DNA from: Comamonas koreensis
Lineage (GTDB): Bacteria; Pseudomonadota; Gammaproteobacteria; Burkholderiales; Burkholderiaceae_C
Direction of reading: 5' to 3'
Assembly (NCBI RefSeq): GCF_014076495.1
Contig: NZ_CP043575.1
Coordinates: 248,001 to 312,000 of the forward strand
DNA: 64,000 nt
The notes beneath the pieces are model-generated. The model saw only the letters and a list, made by a program, of their open reading frames with translations, ran no database searches and was not told the DNA's origin. This document shows positions 35,829-44,856 of the stretch, piece by piece (position 1 is the first letter of the stretch; each line of letters begins with the position of its first letter). The position numbers and the translations under genes were made by a program.

Positions 35829-35846
35829 GGCGCAAACGTTTGCGCC
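35829..35846. promoter_or_regulatory. Operator palindrome for RbsR
   Basis: ggcgcaaacgtttgcgcc is a perfect 18-base palindrome that contains CGCAAACGTTTGCG, the LacI-family core seen for PurR and RbsR. It is 81 bases upstream of the rbsB ATG in the 215-base gap, where RbsR bound without ribose would block the promoter. A TTGACC (complement of 35863-35868) lies upstream, but no good -10 box could be assigned. Confidence 0.85.
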
Positions 35847-35963
35847 CCGGAGTTTACCCCAAGGTCAAACAATGTTTCACGAGTTGGACATGCGGGCCGG
35901 GTGCCTTGGAGCGCCCGGTTTAGCAGCCCCTTTGCCCGGGGCTGCCAGCGGCGTTTCCGCCGC

Positions 35964-37229
35964 TCAGCCCTGGTGCGGATGGCGCCAGACCATGCCGGCC
36001 AGAATCACCATGCCCAGCACCAGCGCGCCGCCCGCTGCCGCTAGGCCATAGGCAAAGCCCTGCTGGGTGCTGGCACTGTGGGCCAGCATCCAGGCGACCA
36101 TCGGCGGACCCACGATCTGGCCCAGCCCATAGGCAGCCGTCAGCAGGCCCGGAAAGCTGCTGAGCGCAGTCGGCCAGATGCGGCGCGCCTCTTGCAGCGC
36201 AAAAAAGGTCAGCGCAGTAAACGGCAGGCCCAGCAGCAGGCTGCCCAGCGAAAAGCCCAGCGGCGTGGGCCACAGCGCGCTGATCGCAATCGACACCGCC
36301 TGGATGCCGTAACCGGCCATCAGGAGCCGGCGCCGGTCCCAACGGGCGGGCAAATGGGTCGAGAGGTAGGCACCCAGCGCCACGCCCCCGCCAAACATGG
36401 GCCAGAACAGGTCGGGCCAGATCGAATCGGCCGGCAGTGCGCCGCGCGCAATCACCGGCAGGTAGGTGGCGGTGACGATATAGCCCAGGCCGGCCAGGCT
36501 GTAAGCCAGGGTCAGCAGCAGCCGATCCACCGGACCCTCGGGAGCGAGCGCCACGGCGGCTCCCGCCTGCGTGGGGGCTGGCGGCGGCGCCAGCGGCCCG
36601 CGCACCACCGTCATCACCATCAGCCACAGCACCACGGCCAGCAGCGCAAACGCCAGCCAGGCGCTCACCGCATGCCAGCCGGCCGCCACCATCGCGCTGG
36701 TGGCCAGGCCCGTGAGCGCAATGCCGATGCCCGGGCCGCAAAACAGCAGGCCGCCCATTTGCGGCCGCCCCAGATGCGCCAGCTGCGACATGCACCACAA
36801 GGTGATATTGAGAAACACCACCGCACTGGCCACGCCCGAGACAAAACGCAGGCTGGCCCAGGCGCCAGGCCAGTTCAGCGCCATCGCCGCCGTCAGCACT
36901 GCGGTGATGAACAGCCACCAGTGCACCATGCGCGAGGGGTGCAGGCGCTGCATCAAGCCCGAGGCCACCCAGGGCAGCACCATGCAGACCAGCGAGCCGA
37001 CAAAGTAGCCCAGGTAGTTGCTCATCGCCAGCCAGCTGCCTTGCGCCAGGTCGATGCTGCCGTCGTGCAGCATCATCGGCATCAAGGGCGTAAAGGCAAA
37101 GCGCCCTACGCCCATGGCCGAGGCCAGCGCCAGCATGCCGGCCACCGCCACCCACCAGGGGCGCTGGCCCCAGCGCAGTGAGGGTGCAGGGGTGGAAGAG
37201 GAAACCGAGGAGCTGACCGAGGGTGGCAT
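35964..37229 (-). CDS. YbfB/YjiJ-family MFS transporter
   Basis: 421 residues with twelve hydrophobic segments. MGVGRFAFTPLMPMMLHDG, SWLAMSNYLGYFVGSLVCM and GLGYIVTATYLPVIARG are typical of the YbfB/YjiJ branch. Substrate unknown. It is divergent from a LysR regulator across a 78-base region with a long dyad, which suggests LysR control. An initial Ser-rich tail of about 15 residues is unusual but non-hydrophobic. Confidence 0.85.
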   Translation of the reverse strand: MPPSVSSSVSSSTPAPSLRWGQRPWWVAVAGMLALASAMGVGRFAFTPLMPMMLHDGSIDLAQGSWLAMSNYLGYFVGSLVCMVLPWVASGLMQRLHPSRMVHWWLFITAVLTAAMALNWPGAWASLRFVSGVASAVVFLNITLWCMSQLAHLGRPQMGGLLFCGPGIGIALTGLATSAMVAAGWHAVSAWLAFALLAVVLWLMVMTVVRGPLAPPPAPTQAGAAVALAPEGPVDRLLLTLAYSLAGLGYIVTATYLPVIARGALPADSIWPDLFWPMFGGGVALGAYLSTHLPARWDRRRLLMAGYGIQAVSIAISALWPTPLGFSLGSLLLGLPFTALTFFALQEARRIWPTALSSFPGLLTAAYGLGQIVGPPMVAWMLAHSASTQQGFAYGLAAAGGALVLGMVILAGMVWRHPHQG

Positions 37230-37250
37230 GGTGCGGACCTAGTGCTTATG

Positions 37251-37298
37251 TATCTTTTTTGGAGATGCCATGTTAAATTAACATCTTCAAAAAAGATA
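37251..37298. promoter_or_regulatory. Long dyad in the MFS/LysR divergent region
   Basis: Seventeen-base arms (37251-37267 and 37282-37298) form an inverted repeat with one mismatch across a 14-base centre. Within and beside it, atgttaaattaacat (37270-37284) is a palindrome with a single central base. The arms are AT-rich with hexa-T and hexa-A runs. This fits a LysR-type binding site controlling both genes. Confidence 0.65.
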
Positions 37299-37307
37299 GA
37301 TACCGCC

Positions 37308-38192
37308 GTGTTGGATCTCGCCACCCTCGCCATTTTTCAGCAGGTCATTGCCAGCGGCAGCATCACCCGTGCTGCGCAGCAGCTGGGCCGTGCCCAGTCC
37401 AATATCACCACCCGCATCCAGCAGCTGGAGGAGTCGCTGGGCGTCGCGCTTTTTGTACGCGAAGCCCGGCGCATGGTGCTGACACCCGAGGGACAGCAGC
37501 TGCAGCGCTATGCCGACCAGCTCTTGACCTTGGCCGAAGAGGCCACGCAAAGCCTGCGCGGCCAGCAGTCCAGCGGGCGGCTGCGCCTGGGCTCGATGGA
37601 GAGCACGGCTGCCGCGCGCCTGCCGCTGCCGTTGGCCGCTTTCCACCGCAGCCACCCGCAGGTGCAGCTGGAGCTGTCAACAGCCGCCTCGCTGCAGCTG
37701 ATGGAGCAGGTGCTGGACCACCAGCTCGATGCCGCGCTGGTCGCCTGGCCGCCCCCGGATGTGGATGCGCCGCTGCCGCTCGATCTGGTGCCACTGTACG
37801 AAGAATCGCTGCTGCTGCTGCGCCCCGCCCAAACCCAGCAGGGGGAGCTGCCGCGCACCCTGGCCGGTTTCAGTGATGGCTGCACCTACCGCCGCATTGG
37901 CGAGCAGTGGATGGCGCAGACCCATGGCCCGGCGCCTACGCGCGTGCTGCAGCTGTCCTCGTACCATGCGATCGTGGCGGCCGTGGCCGCAGGCAGCGCG
38001 GTCGCCGTGGTGCCGCAGACCGTGCTGGATCTGCAGCGCGATGCGCTGCCGGTGCGCAGCGAGCCCTTGGGCGCCTGCACCACCATGTTTGTCACCCGCC
38101 AGGGCTATGCCACGCCTGCGGTACAGCAGCTGCTGGCCGTGTTGCAGGCAGCGGCCCCCACCCCTTTACCCACCGCGATGGAGACCGTATGA
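37308..38192 (+). CDS. LysR-family transcriptional regulator
   Basis: 294 residues from GTG 37308 (product begins MLDLATLAIFQQVIASG); an upstream in-frame GTG at 37242 would add 22 residues lying across the dyad, so it is disfavoured. The helix-turn-helix is GSITRAAQQLGRAQSNITTR with the following IQQLEESLGVALFVREARR. The C-terminal effector domain spans residues about 90-290. It is divergent from the MFS gene and overlaps the next gene (ATGA), so it probably governs both. The inducer is unknown. Confidence 0.88.
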   Translation: MLDLATLAIFQQVIASGSITRAAQQLGRAQSNITTRIQQLEESLGVALFVREARRMVLTPEGQQLQRYADQLLTLAEEATQSLRGQQSSGRLRLGSMESTAAARLPLPLAAFHRSHPQVQLELSTAASLQLMEQVLDHQLDAALVAWPPPDVDAPLPLDLVPLYEESLLLLRPAQTQQGELPRTLAGFSDGCTYRRIGEQWMAQTHGPAPTRVLQLSSYHAIVAAVAAGSAVAVVPQTVLDLQRDALPVRSEPLGACTTMFVTRQGYATPAVQQLLAVLQAAAPTPLPTAMETV

Positions 38193-39241
38193 CCCGCAAC
38201 CTGACACAAGAACTGGGCCTGCAGCTGCCCGTGGTGCAGGGCCCGATGACCGGCTCGGACAGCCCGGCGCTGGCCGCTGCCGTCAGCGCCAGCGGCGGCC
38301 TGGGCTCGCTGGGCTGCGGCATGCGCTCGCCCCAGGCGATGGCGGAAGCCGCCGCTGCGGTGCGCGCGCAGACCGACCGGCCCTTTGCGATGAATCTGTT
38401 TGTGCAGGCCACCCCCGCGCCCGATGCCGCCACCGTGCAGCAGGCCTTGCAGCGCCTGGCCCCGCTGTATGCGCGCTTTGGCGCCGAGCCGGCCGTGCCC
38501 GCGCAGTGGTGCGAAGACTTTGCGCAGCAGCTCGATGCGCTCGTCGCCTGCCGCCCGGCGGTCGCCAGCTTTACCTTCGGCATTCTCAGCGCCGCCCAGG
38601 TGCAGCGCCTGCAGGCCGCAGGCAGCCAGGTCTGGGGCACGGCCACCACCGTGGCCGAGGCGTTGGCCTGGCAGGCGGTGGGGGCCGATGCGGTCATCGC
38701 CAGTGGCAGCGAAGCCGGCGGCCACCGGGGTACCTTTTTGGCAGACTATGCCTCGTCCATGGTCTCCACCCTGCCACTGGTGCGCGACTGCGTGCAGCAG
38801 CTGCAGCTGCCGGTGATTGCAGCGGGCGGCATCATGGATGGCGCCGGCATTGCCGCCGCCCAGGCGCTGGGCGCGCAGGCGGTGCAAATGGGCACGGCCT
38901 TTCTGGTCTGCCCCGAATCGGCCATCAACGCGGCCTACCGCGCTGCGCTGGCTGCCGCCCAGGCCACCGACACGGTCACCACCCGCACCATCTCGGGCCG
39001 GCCGGCACGCGGCATCCGCAATGCGATGATCGATGCGCTCGAAGCCGAGGAGGCCGCCATTCCGCCCTACCCGGTGCAAAACGCACTGACTGGCGCGCTG
39101 CGCAAGCTCGCGGGCGCGGCAGGTGATGCGCAGTACCTGTCGCTCTGGGCCGGCCAGGGTGTGGCCCAGGCCCGAGCCCTGCCCGCTGCGCAACTATTGC
39201 AGCAGCTCAAGGCGGAGTGGCAGGCAGCGGGCGCACAATAG
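38189..39241 (+). CDS. Nitronate monooxygenase-like FMN enzyme
   Basis: 350 residues of the 2-nitropropane-dioxygenase (NMO) family. Seen: LPVVQGPMTGSDSPALAAAV and SASGGLGSLGCG, then the FMN-phosphate motif VIAAGGIMDGAGIAAA, and the catalytic-His region ASGSEAGGHRGTF. Members oxidise alkyl nitronates with FMN and oxygen. It overlaps LysR by ATGA, so the regulator may control it. The pyridoxal-kinase gene follows after 48 bases. Confidence 0.9.
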   Translation: MTRNLTQELGLQLPVVQGPMTGSDSPALAAAVSASGGLGSLGCGMRSPQAMAEAAAAVRAQTDRPFAMNLFVQATPAPDAATVQQALQRLAPLYARFGAEPAVPAQWCEDFAQQLDALVACRPAVASFTFGILSAAQVQRLQAAGSQVWGTATTVAEALAWQAVGADAVIASGSEAGGHRGTFLADYASSMVSTLPLVRDCVQQLQLPVIAAGGIMDGAGIAAAQALGAQAVQMGTAFLVCPESAINAAYRAALAAAQATDTVTTRTISGRPARGIRNAMIDALEAEEAAIPPYPVQNALTGALRKLAGAAGDAQYLSLWAGQGVAQARALPAAQLLQQLKAEWQAAGAQ

Positions 39242-39289
39242 CAGCCAACGCCCGGCAGCCTGGTCCGGGCCTTGCAAAGACTGCCTACC

Positions 39290-40207
39290 GTGAACACTGC
39301 CGCACCCTCTGCCCAAAGCTCTGCCGTTAGCTCCGTCAGCCCCGCCGCTCGCCCCGTCATCCTGTCCATCCAATCGCATGTGGCCTGGGGCTATGTCGGC
39401 AACTCGGCGGCGGTGTTTGCGCTGCAGCGCCTGGGTTTTGAGGTGCTGCAGGTGCATACCGTCTTGTTCAGCAACCACACCGGCTATGGGCAGTTCCGGG
39501 GCCAGATCCTGAGCGCCGAACACATCCGCGAAATCCTCGCCGGCCTGCGCGAGCGCGGCGCGCTGCACCAAGTGGGGGCCGTGCTCTCGGGTTACCTGGG
39601 CAATGCCGATACCGGCGCGGCCATTCTCGATGCCGTCAATGACATCCGCCAGGCCAACCCGCAGCTGCGCTACCTCTGCGACCCGGTGATGGGCGATGTG
39701 GGCCGGGGGCTCTTCGTGAACCCGGCCATCCCCGATTTTCTGCGCGACCAGGCCATCCCGTTTGCCAATATCATCACGCCCAACCAGTTCGAGTTCGAGT
39801 TGCTGAGCGGCACCAAGCTGGCCAACACCGAAGAGGCCGTCGCCGTCGCGCGCCAGATGCGTGGCCGGGGGCCGGACACCATTGTCATCACCAGCCTGGC
39901 CACGCCCGATATCGCTGCCGACCAACTGGGCACCTTGGCCGTCAACGGCCAGGGCGCCTGGCTGGTGACCACGCCGCGCATCGACCTGCACCCGCTGCCC
40001 AACGGCATGGGCGATGTGTTTGCCGCCACCTTGCTGGGCCGCCTGATGGATGGCCGCCCCTTGCCGGAGGCGCTGGAGCTGGCGACGGCCACCTTGTATT
40101 CGCTGGTCAAGGGCACGCTGGCAGGATCACGCGATCTGCCGCTGGTGGCAGCGCAGGCCCAGCTGATCGAGCCGGCAGCGCGCTTTGCCGCGCGCCAAGT
40201 GGCTTGA
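39290..40207 (+). CDS. pdxY: Pyridoxal kinase
   Basis: 305 residues of the PfkB-like PdxY family. Seen: ILSIQSHVAWGYVGNSAAVF, VLFSNHTGYGQFRGQIL, YLCDPVMGDVGRGLFV and ITPNQFEFELLSG, with the catalytic Asp in NGMGDVFAATLLG. It phosphorylates pyridoxal, recycling vitamin B6. The start is uncertain: GTG 39290 is chosen over TTG 39272, and the first 28 residues are a Ser/Ala-rich extension. A GNAT gene lies 14 bases downstream. Confidence 0.92.
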   Translation: MNTAAPSAQSSAVSSVSPAARPVILSIQSHVAWGYVGNSAAVFALQRLGFEVLQVHTVLFSNHTGYGQFRGQILSAEHIREILAGLRERGALHQVGAVLSGYLGNADTGAAILDAVNDIRQANPQLRYLCDPVMGDVGRGLFVNPAIPDFLRDQAIPFANIITPNQFEFELLSGTKLANTEEAVAVARQMRGRGPDTIVITSLATPDIAADQLGTLAVNGQGAWLVTTPRIDLHPLPNGMGDVFAATLLGRLMDGRPLPEALELATATLYSLVKGTLAGSRDLPLVAAQAQLIEPAARFAARQVA

Positions 40208-40221
40208 AGGCCAGGCACCGC

Positions 40222-40779
40222 ATGTCCCATCCCTCCTCCGCTCCCCGCCTTCAGCTGCGCGCCTTTGTGTCCAGCGATTTCGAGGCCTACGCCCACTACC
40301 ATCGCCAGCCTGCCGTCTACCGCTACCTGTATGCCGATGCACCGCAGGACACCGCTGTACTGCAGGCCCAGTTCGCACGTGATGCGCTGCCCCAGCGCCT
40401 GGCGCAGGAGGGCGACACCCGGCGCTTTGCCGTGGTGCGCAGCAGCGATGGCTGCCTGCTGGGCGAGACCTTGCTCAAGCTGGCCAGCACCGCTGCGCGC
40501 CAGGCCGAGGTGGGCTATATCTTTGATCCAGCCTATGCTGGCAAAGGCTATGCCACCGAGGCGGTGGCGCTCACATTAGCGCAGGGGTTTGGCGATTTGG
40601 GCTTTCACCGCATTTTTGCGCGCCTGGATGCCGCCAACCAGGGCTCGGTAGGCGTGGTCGAGCGCCTGGGCATGCGGCGTGAGGCGCACCTGATCGAGAA
40701 CGACCAGTTCAACGGCCAGTGGGCTGATGAATACATCTATGCGCTACTGGCGCGCGAGTGGCACCGCCGCCAAAGCTGA
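40222..40779 (+). CDS. GNAT-family acetyltransferase (RimJ/RimL type)
   Basis: 185 residues from ATG 40222. The acetyl-CoA loop is EVGYIFDPAYAGKGYATEAV. The conserved FARLDAANQGSVGVVERLGM then REAHLIEN and QWADEYIYALL match the RimJ/RimL group closely. The substrate is unknown. It follows pdxY by 14 bases and converges on an O-antigen ligase gene 29 bases away. Confidence 0.87.
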   Translation: MSHPSSAPRLQLRAFVSSDFEAYAHYHRQPAVYRYLYADAPQDTAVLQAQFARDALPQRLAQEGDTRRFAVVRSSDGCLLGETLLKLASTAARQAEVGYIFDPAYAGKGYATEAVALTLAQGFGDLGFHRIFARLDAANQGSVGVVERLGMRREAHLIENDQFNGQWADEYIYALLAREWHRRQS

Positions 40780-40808
40780 CGCAGATTCTGCCTGGCAAAG
40801 CGCTGGGT

Positions 40809-42101
40809 TCAGTGTCTGGGGTACAAGGCCAGCAGTGCGCGCTCACGTCCAATCAGCGCGCCCAGCACCAGCACCAGCAGGTAGACATAGAACAGATGCC
40901 CGCTGTTATGGGCAAAGAACACCTGGGTCAGGCCAAAGCCCATGTAGCACAGCGGCACCATGATGCCCAGCATGCGCAGGTAGAGGATCTGGCGGTCCAT
41001 CGGTGCGCCGGGGCACTGGGCCATGCGCTTTTGTGTGGGCCAGAAGATCAGCAGCGGCACGGCATAGAAAGCCAGCAGCAGCGCCACCCCCACCAGGCCG
41101 CGCTTGGCAAACATGTCGAGCAGCTCGTTATGGGCATGGTCGTAGGGGAGGACCGAGGCACTGGCCTCGCCTGCTTGCACGCGGCGGGCCTTCTCGGCGA
41201 TATAACCTTTGAGGCCCCAGCCGGTCAGCGGCTTGTCCAGCCCCATGTGCCAGGCCAGGTGCCAGTGGGCCAGGCGTTGGCCCACCGAGGTCTCTGCCGC
41301 ATCGCGGTCCTGCACCTCGTAGCTCTGCACCTCGTGCACGGCGGTGTGGTAGCGCTGGGCCATCTCGTCGCCTTTGAGCGAGACCAGCCCGCCAATGCCC
41401 AGCACGGCGGCCAGCAGGCCCAGGCCCACCGGTTTGCGCAGGCCGCAGCGCCACAGCAGTACCGCGCCAATCAGCAGCACAAAGGGCAGCACGATCCAGC
41501 TGCCGCGCGTATCGGACAGGATGACGGCGAGCAAGCCGAACAGGCTGCACACCAAGCCCAAGGCGCGCTGCCAGGCCACCAGTGAGCGCCACAGCAGCAG
41601 CACGCCAAAGCAGCAGGCCAGCGCCAGCACCAGCGCAATGCCGCTGAACTGGATCGCATTGGTAAAGCCGTTGGCACGGTGGGCATCGGTCCAGCCCGTC
41701 TGGTAGACGGCGACCAGGCCCGCGCCCAGCGCACCGGCCAACATGCCCCAGCCCAGCGGCCGGACCCGGGGCGCACAGGTCTGCAAAAAACCCAGGCCGG
41801 TGATGGCCAGCGCATATTTGACGAACTGGTCGCTGCGCGAGCGCAGGTGCCAGTCATCAAAGCTCATGGTCCACAGCACGGCCATGGCGGCCAGCATCAG
41901 CGCCCAGGCGATCGCGCGGCGGTCCCAGCGGTGGCCCCACCACTGGCGCACAAATACGAGGCTGGCCAGCGCCAGCACGGCAGCGCCAAAGGAGTAGCCC
42001 GAGGGCAAGGTCAGCGCCACACCGGGCACCAAAAAAGCCGCCAGCTGGCTGGCCCGCATCGCGGGCGTGGGTGCAGCGGACCCCGCCGCAGCCAGGCTCA
42101 T
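40809..42101 (-). CDS. O-antigen ligase-family protein
   Basis: 430 residues with about 12 membrane segments. A large periplasmic loop contains GWGLKGYIAEKARR, and the next helix boundary has YDHAHNELLDMFAKRG, which matches the His region of WaaL/O-antigen ligases. These enzymes move an undecaprenyl-linked polymer onto lipid A core. It overlaps the preceding glycosyltransferase gene by 4 bases (tcat), so they form an operon. Confidence 0.88.
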   Translation of the reverse strand: MSLAAAGSAAPTPAMRASQLAAFLVPGVALTLPSGYSFGAAVLALASLVFVRQWWGHRWDRRAIAWALMLAAMAVLWTMSFDDWHLRSRSDQFVKYALAITGLGFLQTCAPRVRPLGWGMLAGALGAGLVAVYQTGWTDAHRANGFTNAIQFSGIALVLALACCFGVLLLWRSLVAWQRALGLVCSLFGLLAVILSDTRGSWIVLPFVLLIGAVLLWRCGLRKPVGLGLLAAVLGIGGLVSLKGDEMAQRYHTAVHEVQSYEVQDRDAAETSVGQRLAHWHLAWHMGLDKPLTGWGLKGYIAEKARRVQAGEASASVLPYDHAHNELLDMFAKRGLVGVALLLAFYAVPLLIFWPTQKRMAQCPGAPMDRQILYLRMLGIMVPLCYMGFGLTQVFFAHNSGHLFYVYLLVLVLGALIGRERALLALYPRH

Positions 42102-42910
42102 CGGCGTACGTCTCCGCTCAGATACGGGCGGTCATAGGCCAGGGCCACATAGCGGAAGAAGCTCTCGAGCGCGACAAAGACGCAGTACAAAAAGCCCGCG
42201 CCCCCACATAGGATGCCGAAATGGAAGAAGTAAAGACGCACAAACATGGCCACCGACGAGGCCAGACCGCGCAAGATACCGCCGCGCACGCCCTCTTCGG
42301 CGCGCTTGGCCGCGCCCAGCATCGCGTACTGGGTGAGTTTTTCCAGGCTGGAATGCACGGTGCTGCGCGAATGGTGCAGCAGCGGCGTGCGCATCAGGTG
42401 GCGCGTCACATTGGCGCGGCTCAGCTGCGCCTCTTCGTGCACCACGCCGGTGTATTCGCGCAGCAAACCGCGCCAGAACAGGCGCTCGACCTTGGCGGTG
42501 GAGCGCAGGTATTTGAGCTCCTTGCCGAAAGCGACCATGCGCCAGCGCACCATCCAGATCGCCTCCTCGCCCGACTGGACGATGGCTTCCAGCTCCTCGC
42601 GGAAAGCAGGAGAGATGGTTTCATCGGCATCGAGGAAGAACACATAGTCTCCCTTGGCGTGGCTGAGCAGCCGGTTGCGCTGCAAGGCAAAGCCCTGCCA
42701 GTCCTCGTAGCGAAACACCTGGGCACCGAGGCCGCAAGCTATGGCCGTGGTGCGGTCCACACTGCCACTGTCCACCACCACCACCTGGTCGGCAAACGAG
42801 GCGCTGCGCAAGCAGGCCTCGATGTTGTCTTCTTCGTTGAGGGTGAGGATGCCAATGGTCAGCGTCAGCCTGCGCGAAGCTGCAGCGCCGCCCAATGGGG
42901 AATCAGTCAC
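42098..42910 (-). CDS. Family 2 glycosyltransferase (WaaE/KdtX-like)
   Basis: 270 residues. It has the GT-A fold start TIGILTLNEEDNIEACLRSA, then VVVVDSGSVDRTTAI, and the metal-binding DxD-like VFFLDADETISP. WFRGLLREYTGVVHEEAQLS-type text (here WRGLLREYTGVVHEE) is typical of LPS-core WaaE relatives. The start is GTG 42910, immediately after the zinc-ribbon stop. It probably adds a core sugar to lipid A. The O-antigen ligase gene is next. Confidence 0.88.
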   Translation of the reverse strand: MTDSPLGGAAASRRLTLTIGILTLNEEDNIEACLRSASFADQVVVVDSGSVDRTTAIACGLGAQVFRYEDWQGFALQRNRLLSHAKGDYVFFLDADETISPAFREELEAIVQSGEEAIWMVRWRMVAFGKELKYLRSTAKVERLFWRGLLREYTGVVHEEAQLSRANVTRHLMRTPLLHHSRSTVHSSLEKLTQYAMLGAAKRAEEGVRGGILRGLASSVAMFVRLYFFHFGILCGGAGFLYCVFVALESFFRYVALAYDRPYLSGDVRR

Positions 42911-43117
42911 TCAATGGCCGCCGTGGAAGGTTTCGCCCGCCTTGAGGCGATACACCGTACCGCAGTAGGGGCACTTGGCCTCACCGCTGTGGCCCACGTC
43001 CAGAAAGACGCGGGGGTGGCCACTCCACAATTTCATATCTGCCTTGGGGTTGGGGCAAAACACGCCGCCTTGGGCGTTCAGGTCTTTGGCCAGCAACTCA
43101 ACAACTGCCTGCGTCAT
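42911..43117 (-). CDS. Small zinc-ribbon protein (zf-CHCC)
   Basis: 68 residues from ATG 43117. Seen: FCPNPKADMKLWSGHPRVFL and the closing KCPYCGTVYRLKAG. Together the CP(N)P, H and CxxC residues fit a CHCC zinc site. Proteins like this often flank LPS or aminotransferase genes in betaproteobacteria. No exact function is known. Its stop abuts the glycosyltransferase GTG start with no gap. Confidence 0.85.
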   Translation of the reverse strand: MTQAVVELLAKDLNAQGGVFCPNPKADMKLWSGHPRVFLDVGHSGEAKCPYCGTVYRLKAGETFHGGH

Positions 43118-43361
43118 GGTTTTCAACTTTCCTGCGCCAGCCCTGCACCCCTGGGGCGGACTGGCTATCGATGATTCTGTGGGCACGGGCAAATGGTGGG
43201 GACCAGCCCCCAGGGGCTCCCATGCTGGGCAGTGATTTTACGTGGACGGCGCCCGACTTGGCAGAAGATGCAGACCACGCACCTCAGAATTGCGCGCCAA
43301 CCCCGCCTAAAAGGCGTGCGCAAGCGCTCGGCAGGTCGCCCTTGTTACAAGTAAGCCTGCC
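43118..43361. other. Gene-free stretch, no feature assigned
   Basis: This 244-base stretch lies between the upstream side of the zinc-ribbon gene and the stop of a small membrane protein gene. It should hold the promoter for the LPS genes, but no convincing promoter, repeat or RNA structure was recognised. Confidence 0.5.
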
Positions 43362-43793
43362 TCAAGGCTGAGGGTTGGCGTGGCTGCCCGCCCCCTGCTG
43401 CGTGTCGCTGGGGCGCTGCAGTGTCCATTTTTGCAGGCGTCCGTGCACAAACTCGCAGGTGACGCTGGAGTCCGTGTTGTCGCGCCATACAAACACCTCG
43501 GGCTGCTCCAAAGCCTGCGACTGGCGCAGGCCCAGCGAGCGCGTCATGGCAACCACATGGACCAGCGGCACATTGGCTTTGAGCTTGGCATTGAGCATGA
43601 CGGCGCTGGCCACATAGCCCAAAGGGCGCTCGGACGCGCGCTTCATGATGGTCATCAGACGGGTGAAGTGCAGCATCAGCCACAGCACAATGCCGCCACT
43701 GACGGCCAGCACGCCCATCCATTTGTAATTTTGGTAAGCAGCCCCCAGCAGCACCAACAGGCCAATGGGGATCAGTATGTTTCTCCAGTTCAT
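43362..43793 (-). CDS. Small membrane protein, unknown
   Basis: 143 residues from ATG 43793; an in-frame GTG five codons upstream is less likely. Two hydrophobic helices (ILIPIGLLVLLGAAYQ and MGVLAVSGGIVLWLMLHF) are followed by a basic cytoplasmic domain with KRASERPLGYVASAVMLNAK and a strand-rich tail. No known domain is recognised. It is divergent from marC. Confidence 0.65.
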   Translation of the reverse strand: MNWRNILIPIGLLVLLGAAYQNYKWMGVLAVSGGIVLWLMLHFTRLMTIMKRASERPLGYVASAVMLNAKLKANVPLVHVVAMTRSLGLRQSQALEQPEVFVWRDNTDSSVTCEFVHGRLQKWTLQRPSDTQQGAGSHANPQP

Positions 43794-43982
43794 GGCGCTA
43801 TTGTCCACTGCCTGTGCAGATGCCCTTGTCGCCAGGGGCCAATTGTTTGCGCGCCTTGGCCCCAGGGCTCAGCGGCGGCAGGCGTACCTTTGGCCCAACA
43901 CCGCCGGCCGCAGGCCCTAGCGCAACACCGCGTTGGCTGGCATGCTAGCGCGCCAAACCGTCCTATTGCCTGGTGCCCTTCC

Positions 43983-44696
43983 ATGAGTTTTGCCATTGCC
44001 TTTGCCGCCTTCAGCAAGAGCTTTTTGCTGGTGGTCGCCACCATGCTGCCGATCCTGAACCCCGTGAGTGTCTCGGCCATCTTCCTGACGCTGACCGAAG
44101 GGGCCTCCAACGCCACCCGCCGCAGCATCGCCACCCGCATCGCCGTCAATGTGACCTTGCTGCTGATCTTTTTCATGCTGGTGGGCTCCTACCTGCTCGA
44201 GATGTTCGGCCTGTCCATCGATGTCGTCCGGCTGGGCGGCGGCCTGCTCGTCTCCGTCATTGGCTGGAACATGATCAACACCAACTCCACCGAAGGGCGC
44301 ACCGAGAAGCTGGCCGAGGCCTTCACACCCGAGATGGCACGCCGCCGCGCGTTCTACCCGCTGACCTTCCCGCTCACCTATGGCCCGGGCAGCCTGGCGG
44401 CCACGATCACGATCGGCGTGAGCCTGCTCGACCGCAGCTCGCCAGGCATCACCGTGGTCAACGTCATGGGGGCGGCGGTCGGCAGCCTGGTGGTGGGCAT
44501 CATCTTGCTGCTGTGCAACCGTTATGCCGACAAGCTGCTCAAACCCCTTGGCGAGACCGGCACCATTGTGTTTCTGCGCATCTCCGCGTTCATCCTGCTG
44601 TGCCTGGGCATACAGATCGCCTGGAGCGGGCTGAGCAACCTGATCAGTGATGCCATTGCCCATGGCGTCACCCAGGCTTATGAGCAGCGGCACTGA
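43983..44696 (+). CDS. MarC-family integral membrane protein
   Basis: 237 residues with six membrane segments. The opening FLLVVATMLPILNPVSVSAI and the FYPLTFPLTYGPGSLAATIT segment are family signatures (UPF0056/MarC). The family was once tied to multidrug resistance; its real transport role is unresolved. It stands alone between divergent and downstream genes. Confidence 0.88.
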   Translation: MSFAIAFAAFSKSFLLVVATMLPILNPVSVSAIFLTLTEGASNATRRSIATRIAVNVTLLLIFFMLVGSYLLEMFGLSIDVVRLGGGLLVSVIGWNMINTNSTEGRTEKLAEAFTPEMARRRAFYPLTFPLTYGPGSLAATITIGVSLLDRSSPGITVVNVMGAAVGSLVVGIILLLCNRYADKLLKPLGETGTIVFLRISAFILLCLGIQIAWSGLSNLISDAIAHGVTQAYEQRH

Positions 44697-44856
44697 GGCA
44701 TACATGGCGGTCTCGTCATTCGCCATGTCGGCCAATGCATAGGTGCCATAACACCTGCCCCAGGTGCAGCGCCACTTTTATTTTGATAGCATGCCAGGCT
44801 ACTGGCTTGCCCGCTCCTGCGTCTGTGGCCCCATCCAAGACGCGAACCCCGACACC

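Noticed and set aside
37242..37307. Upstream GTG start for the LysR gene
   Set aside because: It would place coding sequence over the dyad and add a Lys-rich, atypical N-terminus; the family normally starts right before the helix-turn-helix.
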